Source: Legionella bononiensis (GTDB taxonomy: Bacteria > Pseudomonadota > Gammaproteobacteria > Legionellales > Legionellaceae). Taken from it: a stretch of DNA of 64,000 bases. The stretch lies in contig NZ_JADOBG010000001.1 of the NCBI RefSeq assembly GCF_016786215.1, positions 1 through 64,000 on the forward strand, in the 5' to 3' direction. The notes under the pieces are model-generated. The model was not told where the DNA came from, did no database searches, and saw only the letters and a list, made by a program, of their open reading frames with translations. Positions 45,907 through 56,498 of this stretch are shown here, one piece after another. The translations under genes were made by a program, and so were the position numbers. Every line of letters starts with the position of its first letter. The stretch's first letter is position 1.

Positions 45907-46161
45907 TTAAAACCGGGTTTTTTTATACTTTAAAGGCCTGTATTGCTCGCTTATCCTGGGTTTTATCGGTGTTTTTCTAGGATTCATCAAACAGTAAAGA
46001 GCTATGGAAGCTAAATACGGCAATCCAAATAAAATGAGCAAATGTTTTATTGTGCCGGAAAGTGCTATATCCAAAGGGATGCTGAGAGCAAGAATTAATT
46101 GAACAATTCGGTTTTTGATAAAATCAGGGATGAACAGTTGTACCATGTTTTTTTTATCCAT
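45907..46161 (-). CDS. Small membrane protein with basic tail
   Basis: The 84-residue product has two hydrophobic segments (about 17-35 and 40-62) and a strongly basic C terminus (NPRKTPIKPRISEQYRPLKYKKTRF). No family is recognised. ATG 46161 or 46146 could be the start. Confidence 0.5.
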   Translation of the reverse strand: MDKKNMVQLFIPDFIKNRIVQLILALSIPLDIALSGTIKHLLILFGLPYLASIALYCLMNPRKTPIKPRISEQYRPLKYKKTRF

Positions 46162-46175
46162 TACATTTTAGTCAA

Positions 46176-46226
46176 AACTTACGATTCAACTACCCAATTT
46201 AGGATGATGGGGTTTTTTCGTAAGTT
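46176..46226. repeat. Inverted repeat with AACTTACGA arms
   Basis: AACTTACGA (46176-46184) and TCGTAAGTT (46218-46226) are perfectly complementary around 33 bases containing TTTTTTCG. The arm sequence is shared with the inverted repeat at 42321-42373, so they look like diverged copies of one element. Confidence 0.55.
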
Positions 46227-46273
46227 CTGTTCGTGTTAAAAAATCAGTGAACCCTTTTCAATCAGGAACACGA

Positions 46274-46957
46274 TTAATTGCAGACCCATTTGCTCTCTGC
46301 GATGATGGAGTAGACCTCATTATCGCCTATGACTATATGGTCTAGTAATCGAGCATCTACCAATTCAAGCGCATCGCGAATGCGCACGGTAACTTCCAGA
46401 TCCTGGTGACTTGCATCGGAAACTCCAGAAGGATGGTTGTGGGCAAGAATTAAAGCCGCTGCGTTAAGTTGAAGTACCCGTTCTATAATGGGTCGTGGAT
46501 GAACTGTTGCAGAATTAATGGTCCCTGAAAATAATTCTTCATAGGCTATAATTCGGTGTTGATTATCAAGGTATAAGGCAGCAAAAGTTTCATTTTTATA
46601 ATCCCGTAACCTTTTTTTCAGATAGGCATAGGTTTGTTTGCTGTTGGTTATCTGAGTGTCTTTTTGTAAATGGATAAAGTCACTGCGCCGGCAGATTTCC
46701 TTTACTGCCTGTAATTGCAGGTAGCGGACTTCTCCCAGGCCGGGAATCTCCTTGAAGTTCTGGGCAGTGGCATTGAGTATTGCTCGTAAATCGCCAAGAT
46801 GCTTTATGAGATCATAGGCCAATTGCACACATGATTTTTTCCTGCTTCCGGAACTGATAAATACTGCTAATAACTCAGTATCAGAGAGGCTTTGAACGCC
46901 GTAATTAAGTAATTTTTCACGCAGATCGAACCGCGGTGTTGATTGGACAACCGTCAT
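46274..46957 (-). CDS. radC: RadC family JAB-domain protein
   Basis: The 227-residue protein is a full-length chromosomal RadC: an N-terminal helix-hairpin-helix region (FKEIPGLGEVRYLQLQAVKEI) and a JAB/MPN domain with LILAHNHPSGVSDASHQD holding the metal-binding His and Asp residues. The biochemical role is unsettled; a link to DNA repair was withdrawn in E. coli. It is divergent from coaBC, a common gammaproteobacterial arrangement. Confidence 0.92.
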   Translation of the reverse strand: MTVVQSTPRFDLREKLLNYGVQSLSDTELLAVFISSGSRKKSCVQLAYDLIKHLGDLRAILNATAQNFKEIPGLGEVRYLQLQAVKEICRRSDFIHLQKDTQITNSKQTYAYLKKRLRDYKNETFAALYLDNQHRIIAYEELFSGTINSATVHPRPIIERVLQLNAAALILAHNHPSGVSDASHQDLEVTVRIRDALELVDARLLDHIVIGDNEVYSIIAESKWVCN

Positions 46958-47033
46958 TTTGTATTCCTTTTATATTCCTTTATTGCGAAGTTTATGCTTT
47001 GATCGGTGGTATTCTTATAAAAAATGGTTAGTC

Positions 47034-48239
47034 ATGCAAGATTTTATTGATAAAAAAATCCTTCTGGGGGTTTGTGGGGGTATTGCTGCTTATAAGTCAG
47101 CCTATCTGGTAAGGGAATTAACCCGACTTGGAGCCGATGTCCGAGTGGTAATGACTCAGTCCGCTCAGCAGTTTATCAGTCCTTTATTAATGCAGGCTTT
47201 ATCCAGTAATGAAGTGCGTACTGATTTATTTGATATGCAATCAGAACATGCCATGGGACATATTGAATTGGCGCGATGGGCTGATTATCTGTTAATTGTG
47301 CCGGCCTCTGCAAATTGTCTTGCTAAAATGGCTCAGGGCATTGCAGATGATTTATTATCTACGTTGTACCTGGTGGCTGAAACGCCAGTAATCGTTTGCC
47401 CAGCCATGAACCGTAGTATGTGGGCTCATCCAGCAACTCAGGCAAATTGCGAACTATTGAAAGAGCGTGGCGTACTGTTTGTTGGACCTGAAGAGGGCTC
47501 TCAAGCCTGTGGTGAACATGGATTGGGGCGGGTCAGTGAGGCAGAACAGGTCATTAGTGCTCTGCGTTTGTATGAGGTTCATCAGCTGCTGGCTGGAAAA
47601 AAAGTGTTGATCACTGCTGGACCCACTCGAGAGGCGATTGATCCTGTACGCTATTTAAGTAATTACAGTTCTGGAAAAATGGGCTTTGCTTTAGCAGAGG
47701 CGGCTGCCATGGCTGGAGCACAAGTAACACTGATCAGTGGACCTAGTGCACTATCTGCTTCGGCAGGAGTAGAACTGGTTCGCGTAGAGTCCGCGCAATC
47801 CATGTTGGAAGAGGTCATGAATCGTTTACAACAAGGAACTCTATTTATAGGCGCGGCGGCTGTTGCTGATTATAAAATGGTGACTCCCGCAGCAGAGAAA
47901 ATGAAGAAAAATAATCATGCAGAATTAACACTTAATTTAGTCAAAAATACCGATATTCTCAGTACGGTTTCCGCTAGCGGTAAAGCCGGTTATGTTGTTG
48001 GGTTTGCGGCTGAAACGACTGACCTGATTGAGTATGCCAAAGAGAAATTAAAGCAGAAAAAATTGAATATGATTATCGCGAATCAGGTGGGGAAGGGAAT
48101 GGGTTTTGAGAGTGATGACAATCAAGTCACTATAATTACAAAAAACAATCAGATAGAACTTCCTTTAACCAATAAAACGCGTCTGGCCGGACAAATTATT
48201 GCAATCCTTGCAGCAACTCTGCAAAATGACCCCCATTAA
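47034..48239 (+). CDS. coaBC: CoaBC: phosphopantothenoylcysteine synthetase/decarboxylase
   Basis: The 401-residue bifunctional enzyme starts at ATG 47034; the frame is open further upstream, but family members begin near here. The CoaC half has the flavin site [16 protein letters not shown], a catalytic His in HIELARWAD and PAMNRSMW; the CoaB half has [25 protein letters not shown]. Together they make 4'-phosphopantetheine for coenzyme A. dut follows 14 bases downstream. Confidence 0.94.
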   Translation: MQDFIDKKILLGVCGGIAAYKSAYLVRELTRLGADVRVVMTQSAQQFISPLLMQALSSNEVRTDLFDMQSEHAMGHIELARWADYLLIVPASANCLAKMAQGIADDLLSTLYLVAETPVIVCPAMNRSMWAHPATQANCELLKERGVLFVGPEEGSQACGEHGLGRVSEAEQVISALRLYEVHQLLAGKKVLITAGPTREAIDPVRYLSNYSSGKMGFALAEAAAMAGAQVTLISGPSALSASAGVELVRVESAQSMLEEVMNRLQQGTLFIGAAAVADYKMVTPAAEKMKKNNHAELTLNLVKNTDILSTVSASGKAGYVVGFAAETTDLIEYAKEKLKQKKLNMIIANQVGKGMGFESDDNQVTIITKNNQIELPLTNKTRLAGQIIAILAATLQNDPH

Positions 48240-48253
48240 ACTTATTGGAACTG

Positions 48254-48715
48254 ATGATGCAGCAGGTAATACAATTAAAAATTCTGGATTCACGAATTGG
48301 GGACACGATTCCTTTACCTACTTATGCTACTAGTGGCTCTGCTGGTCTGGATCTGAGGGTTTGTATTTCTGAACCCATCCAGATAGCCCCACAGGAAACA
48401 GTATTGTTACCTACAGGACTTTCTATATATATTGCGGATCCCAAATTGGCGGCAGTTATATTGCCTCGCTCGGGTTTGGGGCATAAAAATGGCATCGTAT
48501 TAGGAAACCTTGTGGGATTGATTGATTCTGATTATCAGGGCGAGTTAAAAATCTCCTGTTGGAATAGAAGTCAGGAACCTTTTACGATTAACCCTGGTGA
48601 ACGTGTCGCTCAATTGGTTTTTATACCGGTAGTCCAGGCTGCCTTTGAAGTAGTTAATTCTTTTACAGAAAGCAGTAGAGGTGAAGGCGGCTTTGGTAGC
48701 TCAGGGAGACATTAG
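48254..48715 (+). CDS. dut: Deoxyuridine 5'-triphosphate nucleotidohydrolase
   Basis: The 153-residue trimeric dUTPase keeps uracil out of DNA and supplies dUMP. All five motifs are present: [40 protein letters not shown] and the C-terminal arm [12 protein letters not shown]. Start is ATG 48254 or 48257. It is between coaBC and algC, as in many gammaproteobacteria. Confidence 0.96.
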   Translation: MMQQVIQLKILDSRIGDTIPLPTYATSGSAGLDLRVCISEPIQIAPQETVLLPTGLSIYIADPKLAAVILPRSGLGHKNGIVLGNLVGLIDSDYQGELKISCWNRSQEPFTINPGERVAQLVFIPVVQAAFEVVNSFTESSRGEGGFGSSGRH

Positions 48716-50104
48716 ATGATGTATCAGCAAGTACAAATACCTCGTTCCGTTTTTCGCGCTTACGATATTAGAGGCGTCATAGGTCAGGATTTGGATGAAC
48801 ACTCTTTTTATACCATTGGATTAGCAATTGCTTGCTATCTGAACACTTTAAATCGAACACAGATTTATTTGGCTCGTGACGGACGTCTTACCAGTCCGAG
48901 TCTGTCCCTGGCCTTAAAAACAGGACTTCTGGACAGTGGAATTGATGTGGTGGATCTTGGCGCTGTAGCAACACCTGTTATGTATTATGCTACCCATACT
49001 CAAGGGCTGGATTGTGGGCTAATGGTTACAGGAAGCCATAATCCTGCGGATTATAATGGCATTAAAATGGTGTTGGCTGGGAAAACCTTAACTCAGGAAG
49101 ATATAGACACACTTTATGAAATGGTCGTAGAAGGTCAACGCATACAGGGTAAAGGTAAGGAGACACATCTTGATGTAATGGGTCATTATACCCATCGTAT
49201 AGTCAGCGATATCCAAATAAAAAGACCGCTGAAAGTTGTGGTTGATTGCGGGAACGGCATCGCGGGACCAATAATTCCAGCAGTATTATCACAGTTGGGC
49301 TGTGAGGTTATTCCCATATATTGTGATGTGGATGGTCGTTTTCCCAATCATCATCCTGATCCGACTATAGAAGCGAATTTAGCGGATTTAAAGGAAGCAG
49401 TAGCTCTTCATCATGCAGATATAGGTCTGGCGTTTGATGGCGATGCTGATCGCTTGGGATTGATTACCAATGCAGGGGAGATGATCTGGCCTGATCGTTT
49501 GATGATGCTGTTTTCCCGGGAGGTATTAAGCCGAGTACCCGGAGCTACCATAGTTTATGATGTTAAATGTTCTACTCATCTGGAACAAGTCATTAAGGAT
49601 GCAGGTGGAACAGCCAAAATGTGTCCTACAGGCCATTCTATTGTTAAGGCGGTAATGAAAGAAGAGCAGGCTGCTTTGGCCGGAGAAATGAGTGGTCATC
49701 TGTTTTTCAAGGATCGTTGGTATGGATTCGATGATGCGCTGTATAGCGCCTGCCGATTATTGGAAATTATCAGTTCCTCTGATTTAACAGTTAGTGATCA
49801 ATTCAAGTTGATACCCAATAGTATCAATACTCCGGAACTAAAGATCACCATAGCAGAGCAAGAAAAATTTATTTTTATGAAATTGTTTAGTGAACAAGCA
49901 GATTTTCCAGATGCGCGAATTCTTACTATTGATGGCTTGCGAGTGGAGTTTGCCAATGGCTGGGGATTATTACGGGCATCGAACACTACCCCTTGCCTGG
50001 TGGCTCGTTTTGAAGCAACTGATGCGGATAATCTGTTACACATTCAACTTTTATTCAGAAGGCAAATTCAATTATTAAATGCTGGACTGGTATTACCTTT
50101 TTAA
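48716..50104 (+). CDS. algC: Phosphomannomutase/phosphoglucomutase
   Basis: The 462-residue enzyme interconverts hexose 1- and 6-phosphates for LPS and exopolysaccharide precursors. The phosphoserine loop is VTGSHNPADYNGIKM, the metal loop GLAFDGDADRLG, the sugar-binding loop GEMSGHLFF and the phosphate-binding loop RASNTTPCLVARFEA. The ATG follows the dut stop codon directly. Confidence 0.94.
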   Translation: MMYQQVQIPRSVFRAYDIRGVIGQDLDEHSFYTIGLAIACYLNTLNRTQIYLARDGRLTSPSLSLALKTGLLDSGIDVVDLGAVATPVMYYATHTQGLDCGLMVTGSHNPADYNGIKMVLAGKTLTQEDIDTLYEMVVEGQRIQGKGKETHLDVMGHYTHRIVSDIQIKRPLKVVVDCGNGIAGPIIPAVLSQLGCEVIPIYCDVDGRFPNHHPDPTIEANLADLKEAVALHHADIGLAFDGDADRLGLITNAGEMIWPDRLMMLFSREVLSRVPGATIVYDVKCSTHLEQVIKDAGGTAKMCPTGHSIVKAVMKEEQAALAGEMSGHLFFKDRWYGFDDALYSACRLLEIISSSDLTVSDQFKLIPNSINTPELKITIAEQEKFIFMKLFSEQADFPDARILTIDGLRVEFANGWGLLRASNTTPCLVARFEATDADNLLHIQLLFRRQIQLLNAGLVLPF

Positions 50105-50157
50105 GGTTTAAACTTATCGTTTCGATTTAAAAACGTTCTGATGGGCTTGCGGTTATA

Positions 50158-52125
50158 TTAAAAACCATTGTTTTTTCTGGACTCATTGTCTTCAGTAACT
50201 TCAGGCCTGTTCTCAGAAATAGTAGATGAATAACGTTGAGCGAATAATTGATGCGGGTTTATCTTGAGTCGGTATTCTGAATCATTTATCAGGCTGTTCA
50301 GCTCCATTTTGGTTGATGAATTACCGTATAATCCACGGATGGCCCTGACTATCCACAGACTGCTGCGCAATTGGCTGATAAAGAGAAACTCTGAAGCAAT
50401 GGGATTATTTTTTGTTCCATTCAGATCATTTTTTAATTGTTTAATCTCTTCTGATGAAAGGGATTTTATATGCTGACTGATTACGTTTACCGCAATTGTT
50501 TTTTTGTTTTTAAGACTTAAATCGGGATCTTGGCTAATCTCGCCCATCACGGCTTTTAAATCAGCGTAATTAGCGATCGTTTTATCATAGTATTGAGAGC
50601 GAAAATGGTAGTTTTCTATATCCACACCTTTTGATTCTAATACTTCAGCAACTTTCGGTGTCATTTTTGCGCCCTGTGACAGAAGATGTCTGATGACGCA
50701 CAAGGGATCTTTTCCTGGATTTATCTGTTCAGAACCAGGTTCATAGGATTGGGCCATGTCCGCAGCCACTTCAATGGGGCTCTGTCCTTCAAAGTTAGCA
50801 CTACCAAGATACTCGTTAAATGCTTTTTGACTTTCATCAAAACGATATTCGCCCAGACGAATATTAATATGTAGAGGAGTATCTCCTTCTTTTATCAGTG
50901 TTTCCTGTTCAGAGGAGCATAATTCTAAATAACGGTCGGATTGACTTTCGATATCGTTTTTAATTGAGCGGATTAACGAGTTCTGATTAATAAGAGATTC
51001 CGCCATGTACTGATTGAATTCCTGTTTAATGGTGTTCAGATCGTTCTTTCCGTGCTCACTGTTCAGGTACTCGCGAAATTCGGGAATAGAGAAGAGCACT
51101 GCTCGTAGTTTTATGACTCGTTCATGCGTTGCCTGAGTTATCAAATTAATATCAGAAGCATCCTTGGGATTGGACGGATCTAAATGTAAGGCCATAGCAC
51201 TTTTCATGAGTTGTTCAGGAACCATGATGCATTTCAGAAATCGTTTCCATTTATATTGATTGAATTCCGGATCATTTTTTAAACTGCTGAATGCATTTCT
51301 TTCACGGGTATTAATGTATGCTCTATCATCATTAAATTTAACTGCAAACCGCCCATGCGTCGGCCAATAATGATTTCCAGAATCCCGAAGATCTGGAAAA
51401 TTGATCAGATCTCTGGGCGTAATATTAAATGACTTCTCTCCATACGACCAGTTAGTGGCCCGTAAATTGATAAAAGACATAATGCTGTCACTGAGCATCA
51501 GATCATGATCGATATTGAAAAAAACAATATGTGGTTTGTTGTTCTTGATGATGGTATAGATGCCAAAATTCCCTTTATGTAAGTCATCTTCTTCCAGGGT
51601 GTATTTGTTAACAAAAGTATTGGCAAGAGAATCCATATCAATAGTAAGAGCCCCTTTATTTCTTTGTTCCATTAGGGTGCTGAAAAAGCCATGTGGAAGC
51701 TGATTAAGAAATTGGTACGGGATGTCCGCTGAATTTTTTATTTTGACCTTAGTAAATTCATAGTGTTTTTTTTCGGGAGAAAAATGAATTCTTTGAAATG
51801 CGGTGTTTTTAATATTGACCTGCTGGGCAATAGCAAGATGAATATGAAGACAAGCAACACCCGTAATCTTTTTTTGTTCCTCATCATGAACTAAATGGTA
51901 TTTGGGGGTTGAATTAGGAAGCATAAAGAGACGAGCCATCTCGCTAAATGCTACTTCTTTGATTGATGCTTCAGGATTACGATGTTTATTTTCTTTATAA
52001 ATTATAGGTACGATAGATCCATCTTCAAGCTGATATTTCAGATCGTGCGTTATGTGCCCAGTTAGTCGTGAACCAGAATGGTCATTTAATCCATCAATAT
52101 TATTAAATAAATAAGGACTTGGCAT
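50158..52125 (-). CDS. Ankyrin-repeat protein with PI-kinase-like core, effector candidate
   Basis: The 655-residue protein lacks a signal peptide. The N-terminal half has a kinase-like layout: Lys44 in IIYKEN, Glu in EVAFSEMARLF (57-67), a catalytic-loop-like DLHKGNFG (181-188) and a metal-site-like NIDHD (204-208). About residues 410-510 contain ankyrin-like helices (EGDTPLHINIRLGEY, GQSPIEVAADMA, VIRHLLSQGA). This resembles the Legionella lipid kinase effector LegA5/AnkK, but orthology is not shown. It sits between algC and the TPR-methyltransferase gene. Confidence 0.72.
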   Translation of the reverse strand: MPSPYLFNNIDGLNDHSGSRLTGHITHDLKYQLEDGSIVPIIYKENKHRNPEASIKEVAFSEMARLFMLPNSTPKYHLVHDEEQKKITGVACLHIHLAIAQQVNIKNTAFQRIHFSPEKKHYEFTKVKIKNSADIPYQFLNQLPHGFFSTLMEQRNKGALTIDMDSLANTFVNKYTLEEDDLHKGNFGIYTIIKNNKPHIVFFNIDHDLMLSDSIMSFINLRATNWSYGEKSFNITPRDLINFPDLRDSGNHYWPTHGRFAVKFNDDRAYINTRERNAFSSLKNDPEFNQYKWKRFLKCIMVPEQLMKSAMALHLDPSNPKDASDINLITQATHERVIKLRAVLFSIPEFREYLNSEHGKNDLNTIKQEFNQYMAESLINQNSLIRSIKNDIESQSDRYLELCSSEQETLIKEGDTPLHINIRLGEYRFDESQKAFNEYLGSANFEGQSPIEVAADMAQSYEPGSEQINPGKDPLCVIRHLLSQGAKMTPKVAEVLESKGVDIENYHFRSQYYDKTIANYADLKAVMGEISQDPDLSLKNKKTIAVNVISQHIKSLSSEEIKQLKNDLNGTKNNPIASEFLFISQLRSSLWIVRAIRGLYGNSSTKMELNSLINDSEYRLKINPHQLFAQRYSSTISENRPEVTEDNESRKNNGF

Positions 52126-52420
52126 CGCTTGATTTCACCATTTTGAAAATTATTTGTACTATTTAAGAGTAGCACAATAAGATTAAGAGATTATTACATC
52201 CTTCCCGCTTCCTTACGGTCGCGGCTCGGTTTTCTGATTTAATAGAAATGATACAAATGCGACCTACATGGACACATTGTTTGTTTGATGGGCGAAAAAC
52301 AGCTTTTGTGGCATAATGATGCGCACTGTGTAACTCTAATTATTTTTAGAAGATGAAATACCAAAATTACAATTGAAGCAACAGACTCGGCTCAATTATC
52401 TTACAATTAAAATAAACCAG

Positions 52421-54124
52421 TTATTCTGTTGTGTTCTTTTGGAGCACATACAGCATCACTTCCAACGGGTGCTGATTGTGTAAACGTGCCGGTACTTTTT
52501 CTTTTTTGATGAGTTCAAACCGGCATTCATTGGCCAGGCTTTTAATATAATCAGGATGATGGTTGAAGCGGGCACTGGTTTGGAGTGTCCATGGTTCCTG
52601 CTCACTGATTTCGGTAGAGAAAATGAAATAGCCTTGGGCGTTCAGGTGATGACTAATTAACTGAAACAGGGTACTCAAATCGCCAAAATACGGTAAAACA
52701 TCTGCGGCAACAATCAAATCATAGGGTTGTTTATTTTGGTTGAGAAAGTCAATGACTTCAGAATGAACCAGCGAGTCATAGATCCCTTTCTCTTTGGCAT
52801 GGGCAAGCATTTTTTCAGCAATATCGATACCAGTTAACCGTTTGCTGATTTCACGCAGTACCACTCCAGATAAACCCGTTCCACAACCTATATCCAAAGT
52901 GTTATTGACCTGGAGTAGTTCCAGTTCATGGATTGTTCGACCAATGTGCTGTGGGAGCGAATAATTGAGTTGGTCTTTCATATGGTGTTCGTAATATAGG
53001 GCGTAATTATTAAACAGATTTTTGGCATATTCCGGAGTTGTGTCAGCATCTGTTGTTCCATTCAGGGCATTTAGCATATGTTTGCTGATGGTATCCTGAG
53101 GATTTATTGTCAAAGCCCGTTGTAAATATTCACGTGAAGTTTCTCTCATATCCATTTTTAAATAAATGGCCGCCATATTATTTAGAGAGGGGGTGTGGGT
53201 GTTGTTTAAATTCAGAACCTGTTCAAAAAAAATAATCGCTTCATTTAAATGGCCTAAAGCCATCTGAGCTACACCTGAATTATATAAATACTCTATATTA
53301 TTGGGTTCTTTTTTTAGCAAGACATCGTAGTGCATCAAGGCGTTTTCAAAACGGTCATGATGCATGAATGTGGCTGCTAGATTGTTGCGAGCATCAATGT
53401 CTTCATTGTCCAGAGCTAATGCTTTAGTGAAGTAATCGACCGCAATCTGGTTTTGATCTTTTTTGAGAGCAATAACCCCCAGGTTGACCAGCGTCTGAAC
53501 GTGTTCGTGATTCTGTTCCAGAACTTTTTGAAAAGCGTGTTCTGCATCTGTAAGCATATTCTCTTCAAGATATAAGATTCCCAGATAAAAATAGGCTTCT
53601 GCATGTTCAGGATTTAGGGAAATGACATTATTAAATTGGGTTTTAGCAGCAACTAACTGATTATTTTGGAGCAACAGTAATCCCAGATTAAAATGTGCTG
53701 CGCTAAAATCCGGTTCTGCATTGACTGCTTTTCCATAATGGACCAGTGCCTGTTGGTAGTTATTCTGTAATGCATATACCGTTGCCAGATTATTATGTGC
53801 CTGTGCGTATTCAGGTTTTAGTTGAATTGCCTTCAGATAGAATTGAATGGCTTTATCCAGTTGATTGGACTTTTTATAAGCATTGGCAAGATTATTTAAT
53901 AAAGCAGGATCATCCGAATTTATTTCTTGTGCCTGTAACAGGTATAAAATCGCATTATCCATGTCTCCTAATTGAGCATAGGTTAAGCCCAGAAAATGCA
54001 GAGTGTCATAATGTTTTGAGTTTCTGGAAAGGATGTGCTCATAGAGGCTGATCGCTTGCGGAAGTTGACCTTCATATTGAAGCTTATAGGCTTGAGCAAA
54101 GAGATTTTCTAATTCAACATTCAT
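52421..54124 (-). CDS. TPR protein with C-terminal methyltransferase domain
   Basis: The 567-residue protein has about ten consecutive tetratricopeptide repeats (residues 1-360, such as [31 protein letters not shown]) and a class I SAM methyltransferase domain with motif [17 protein letters not shown] and [13 protein letters not shown]. The repeats likely select a protein partner. The substrate is unknown. The ATG overlaps the rdgB stop (ATGA), so both are coexpressed. The 295 bases upstream of the next gene (52126-52420) hold no visible gene. Confidence 0.87.
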   Translation of the reverse strand: MNVELENLFAQAYKLQYEGQLPQAISLYEHILSRNSKHYDTLHFLGLTYAQLGDMDNAILYLLQAQEINSDDPALLNNLANAYKKSNQLDKAIQFYLKAIQLKPEYAQAHNNLATVYALQNNYQQALVHYGKAVNAEPDFSAAHFNLGLLLLQNNQLVAAKTQFNNVISLNPEHAEAYFYLGILYLEENMLTDAEHAFQKVLEQNHEHVQTLVNLGVIALKKDQNQIAVDYFTKALALDNEDIDARNNLAATFMHHDRFENALMHYDVLLKKEPNNIEYLYNSGVAQMALGHLNEAIIFFEQVLNLNNTHTPSLNNMAAIYLKMDMRETSREYLQRALTINPQDTISKHMLNALNGTTDADTTPEYAKNLFNNYALYYEHHMKDQLNYSLPQHIGRTIHELELLQVNNTLDIGCGTGLSGVVLREISKRLTGIDIAEKMLAHAKEKGIYDSLVHSEVIDFLNQNKQPYDLIVAADVLPYFGDLSTLFQLISHHLNAQGYFIFSTEISEQEPWTLQTSARFNHHPDYIKSLANECRFELIKKEKVPARLHNQHPLEVMLYVLQKNTTE

Positions 54125-54714
54125 TTTAAACTGGGAATAATTTCGCGTAAATGGTGTAAGGCTTTTGCGCGATGACTGATGGTATTTTTAATAGTAGCAG
54201 GTAATTCGGCTGCTGTGCATTGATATTCTTTTATAAAGAACACAGGATCATAGCCAAATCCACCTGTACCTGAGGCGACCAGACTAATCGTTCCATGGCA
54301 AATGCCCGTAGAAATCACAGGAGCAGGATCCTTGGCATGCTGAACCAGAGCTATGGCGCAATAAAAATAAGCCTGCCGCTGTTCGGCAGGTACATGCGCC
54401 ATATTATGTAACAAAAGTTGGATGTTTTCCTGATCGCTGGCCAGAACTCCAGCATAACGCGCGGAAAATATGCCCGGCTCACCATCAAGTGCAGGCACTA
54501 CCAATCCGGAGTCATCTGCCAAAGCAGGCTTATTTGCCAGGAAGCTGGCATGTCGTGCTTTTATTATGGCGTTTTCTACAAAACTTAAACCGGTTTCTTC
54601 AGGACTGTCTATGCCTAAAGAGGTTTGTGATATACATTGAATGGGTGCTAATAAATCGTGTAATTCTCTTATTTTTCCAGAATTACTGGTGGCAAGAATA
54701 ATTTCTTTCATCAT
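54121..54714 (-). CDS. rdgB: XTP/dITP pyrophosphatase
   Basis: The 197-residue HAM1-family enzyme removes non-canonical purine nucleotides. It shows [56 protein letters not shown] and [11 protein letters not shown], with the family's final ISHRAKAL. Start ATG 54714 or 54711. It precedes the TPR-methyltransferase gene with a four-base overlap. Confidence 0.95.
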   Translation of the reverse strand: MMKEIILATSNSGKIRELHDLLAPIQCISQTSLGIDSPEETGLSFVENAIIKARHASFLANKPALADDSGLVVPALDGEPGIFSARYAGVLASDQENIQLLLHNMAHVPAEQRQAYFYCAIALVQHAKDPAPVISTGICHGTISLVASGTGGFGYDPVFFIKEYQCTAAELPATIKNTISHRAKALHHLREIIPSLK

Positions 54715-54799
54715 GGTTGTCTTTAGAATTTTTGGCCATTGTAACGTGACAGAGGCAAGAACTAAACTACAGAACCATTAAATAAATTCATAACCTTAA

Positions 54800-54841
54800 A
54801 GAAAAATTTAAGGCCGGGAGTCTGTCAACTTCCGGCCTTAA
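54800..54841 (-). terminator. Rho-independent terminator of the SdbB-like gene
   Basis: TTAAGGCCGG (54808-54817) and CCGGCCTTAA (54832-54841) form a perfect stem, extended by a few inner pairs. Read on the minus strand it is followed by ATTTTTCTTT. It lies about 40 bases past the stop codon. Confidence 0.85.
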
Positions 54842-54882
54842 CGATAAATCAGAATTGATTGAGCATAATCAGCTCAGAATCC

Positions 54883-56265
54883 TTAACTAACCTTAACTTG
54901 AACTTCTGATGTCTGGTCTAATTGATTGTCCTCACCTAAATCAGGATCTGCTCTGAATTTTTGTGAATCAATTAATAAATCAGCAACATCTTGCATATCA
55001 TTCGCTTCTTCCTGCGTGATTTCGACAGCATGAGCTGGGGCAAGATAATTGATTTTAATCTCTTCAGGAATACAGTCCTGAGGATGATTCTGGATGTATC
55101 GGTCTGATCGTACCAGATATTCATTAATGTATCCTTCATAAACAGACTTACCATTGAGCATCTCCAGCTCACACAAATCCGCGAAATGAGCATTCACATT
55201 ACCGAATTTATCTCTGCCAAACTTGTTACCCAAACGTTCTTTGGCTTTTTCAGAAACCCGAACAAGATGTATACTGTCCAGTGCATCACGATCTTGCTTG
55301 TATTCTTCGGGACAATTATCAACCATGGGCGCTCTTTTCTTAGATTTGGTTTCAGTTGATACCATTTCACCATGATATTTACTTACTTTTCCTGATAAAG
55401 TTGCTGAGATAAGCGTTTGGTCACCACTGTGTTGAATATGACATTGATAGGGATCAGCCTGGATGTATTTTTTACCTGGAGTAAGATGCCAACCGGTAAA
55501 TTCCAATAGAGTTTTGACTATTGTTTTTAATGCGTTGGGTATCCAGGTGGATTGAGTAATCATATCGTACACTGCAGCTTTAAATGATTTAAACGCATTA
55601 TTCATGACCACGCGTAATTTGACGTTGGCTTGATCGTTGAATTGTGATTTTACTTCCAGTGCTATACCTGCCCCATAACAGTCACCTTGTAAAATGATGT
55701 CATCAGGATGAATGCCTTGTTTTAATAAGGATTTGACTACAGAGATACCCGCATTGATTAAGTCATTTGCTTCTCGAACCTGTCCCGTACTTTTTCCTGT
55801 GCCAGGGAAATTAAACGCATGTACGGTAGCGCCAGTTTGCTTGGCGGCAGCAGTTATATCGCGAAAGCAGGCTTGATAATATGTATTTGCTCCAGGGAAA
55901 TAAACGATGTGTTTGCCAGTTCCTGGTTTGTTCTCCGCTTTTACTTCCGGTGCGCATTTAAGAACTTCCAATTGACAGTCCTTACCAGAAGTTAATTTGG
56001 AATCAACCATAGTTAAAGCAAAATTCAAACCTTTAAATGCTTTGTGGTATAGGGCTTTCTCATCCGTTTTTTGTTGTTGCAGGAAATCATCAAATGCTGC
56101 ATTTCCCTCTGGATTAGCTGTTTTAGGTCCATAACCTTTCTCTTTATACCAATCACCTTTACCCACAGGAAAGAGTGCACCGGCGACTAAGAGTTGTAAA
56201 CGACTATGAAAAAAAGAGTCTTGTTTTACTACTTTAGTTGACTGAGTTGTTTGTGTCTTAGCCAT
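54883..56265 (-). CDS. sdbB: SdbB/SidB-family alpha/beta-hydrolase effector
   Basis: The 460-residue protein starts at ATG 56265 with GGAGA upstream. It has an alpha/beta-hydrolase core: strand HIVYFPGANTYYQ, HAFNFPGTGKSTG and the nucleophile elbow LQGDCYGAGIALEV with Cys196 where most lipases have Ser. This is the Legionella SidB/SdbA/SdbB/SdbC group of Dot/Icm substrates; placing it as SdbB rests on memory of length and its location near the hyp genes in L. pneumophila. The C terminus is Glu/Asp rich (EITQEEANDMQDVADLL), as in many Dot/Icm signals. Its lipid target is unknown. Confidence 0.8.
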   Translation of the reverse strand: MAKTQTTQSTKVVKQDSFFHSRLQLLVAGALFPVGKGDWYKEKGYGPKTANPEGNAAFDDFLQQQKTDEKALYHKAFKGLNFALTMVDSKLTSGKDCQLEVLKCAPEVKAENKPGTGKHIVYFPGANTYYQACFRDITAAAKQTGATVHAFNFPGTGKSTGQVREANDLINAGISVVKSLLKQGIHPDDIILQGDCYGAGIALEVKSQFNDQANVKLRVVMNNAFKSFKAAVYDMITQSTWIPNALKTIVKTLLEFTGWHLTPGKKYIQADPYQCHIQHSGDQTLISATLSGKVSKYHGEMVSTETKSKKRAPMVDNCPEEYKQDRDALDSIHLVRVSEKAKERLGNKFGRDKFGNVNAHFADLCELEMLNGKSVYEGYINEYLVRSDRYIQNHPQDCIPEEIKINYLAPAHAVEITQEEANDMQDVADLLIDSQKFRADPDLGEDNQLDQTSEVQVKVS

Positions 56266-56360
56266 TGGTTTCTCCAAATACAAATAAAATTGGTTAAGTT
56301 AGATTGTAGCAACTGATCCTTAAGGAAGTATTAATTAACTTCACTTGGATTAATTATCGG

Positions 56361-56380
56361 CCATTAATTAAACGTTAAGG
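56361..56380 (-). promoter_or_regulatory. Weak PmrA-box-like site upstream of the SdbB-like gene
   Basis: On the minus strand CTTAACGTT and ATTAATGGC lie 11 bases apart in register, a partial match to the tandem cTTAATatT half-sites of PmrA. It is 96 bases before the start codon. The region is A/T rich, so chance similarity is likely. Confidence 0.2.
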
Positions 56381-56498
56381 ATATATTATCAAACTTAGCA
56401 ATAAAAGTGATCTAATTTGAAGCAAAAGTTTTTAATTCTTAGCAATATTTCTATTTTTAAGTTAAAATAAGCGGGTATTTTAATCTATAGAACTCATA

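Noticed and set aside
46959..47033. N-terminal extension of CoaBC
   Set aside because: CoaBC proteins begin close to the flavin-binding strand; the extra 25 residues lie in the radC-coaBC promoter region.
52196..52240. CTTCCTTACGGTCGCGGCTCGG-like segment, possible dispersed repeat
   Set aside because: It looks like a sequence I associate with Legionella intergenic regions, but there is only one copy in the window and nothing to define its ends.
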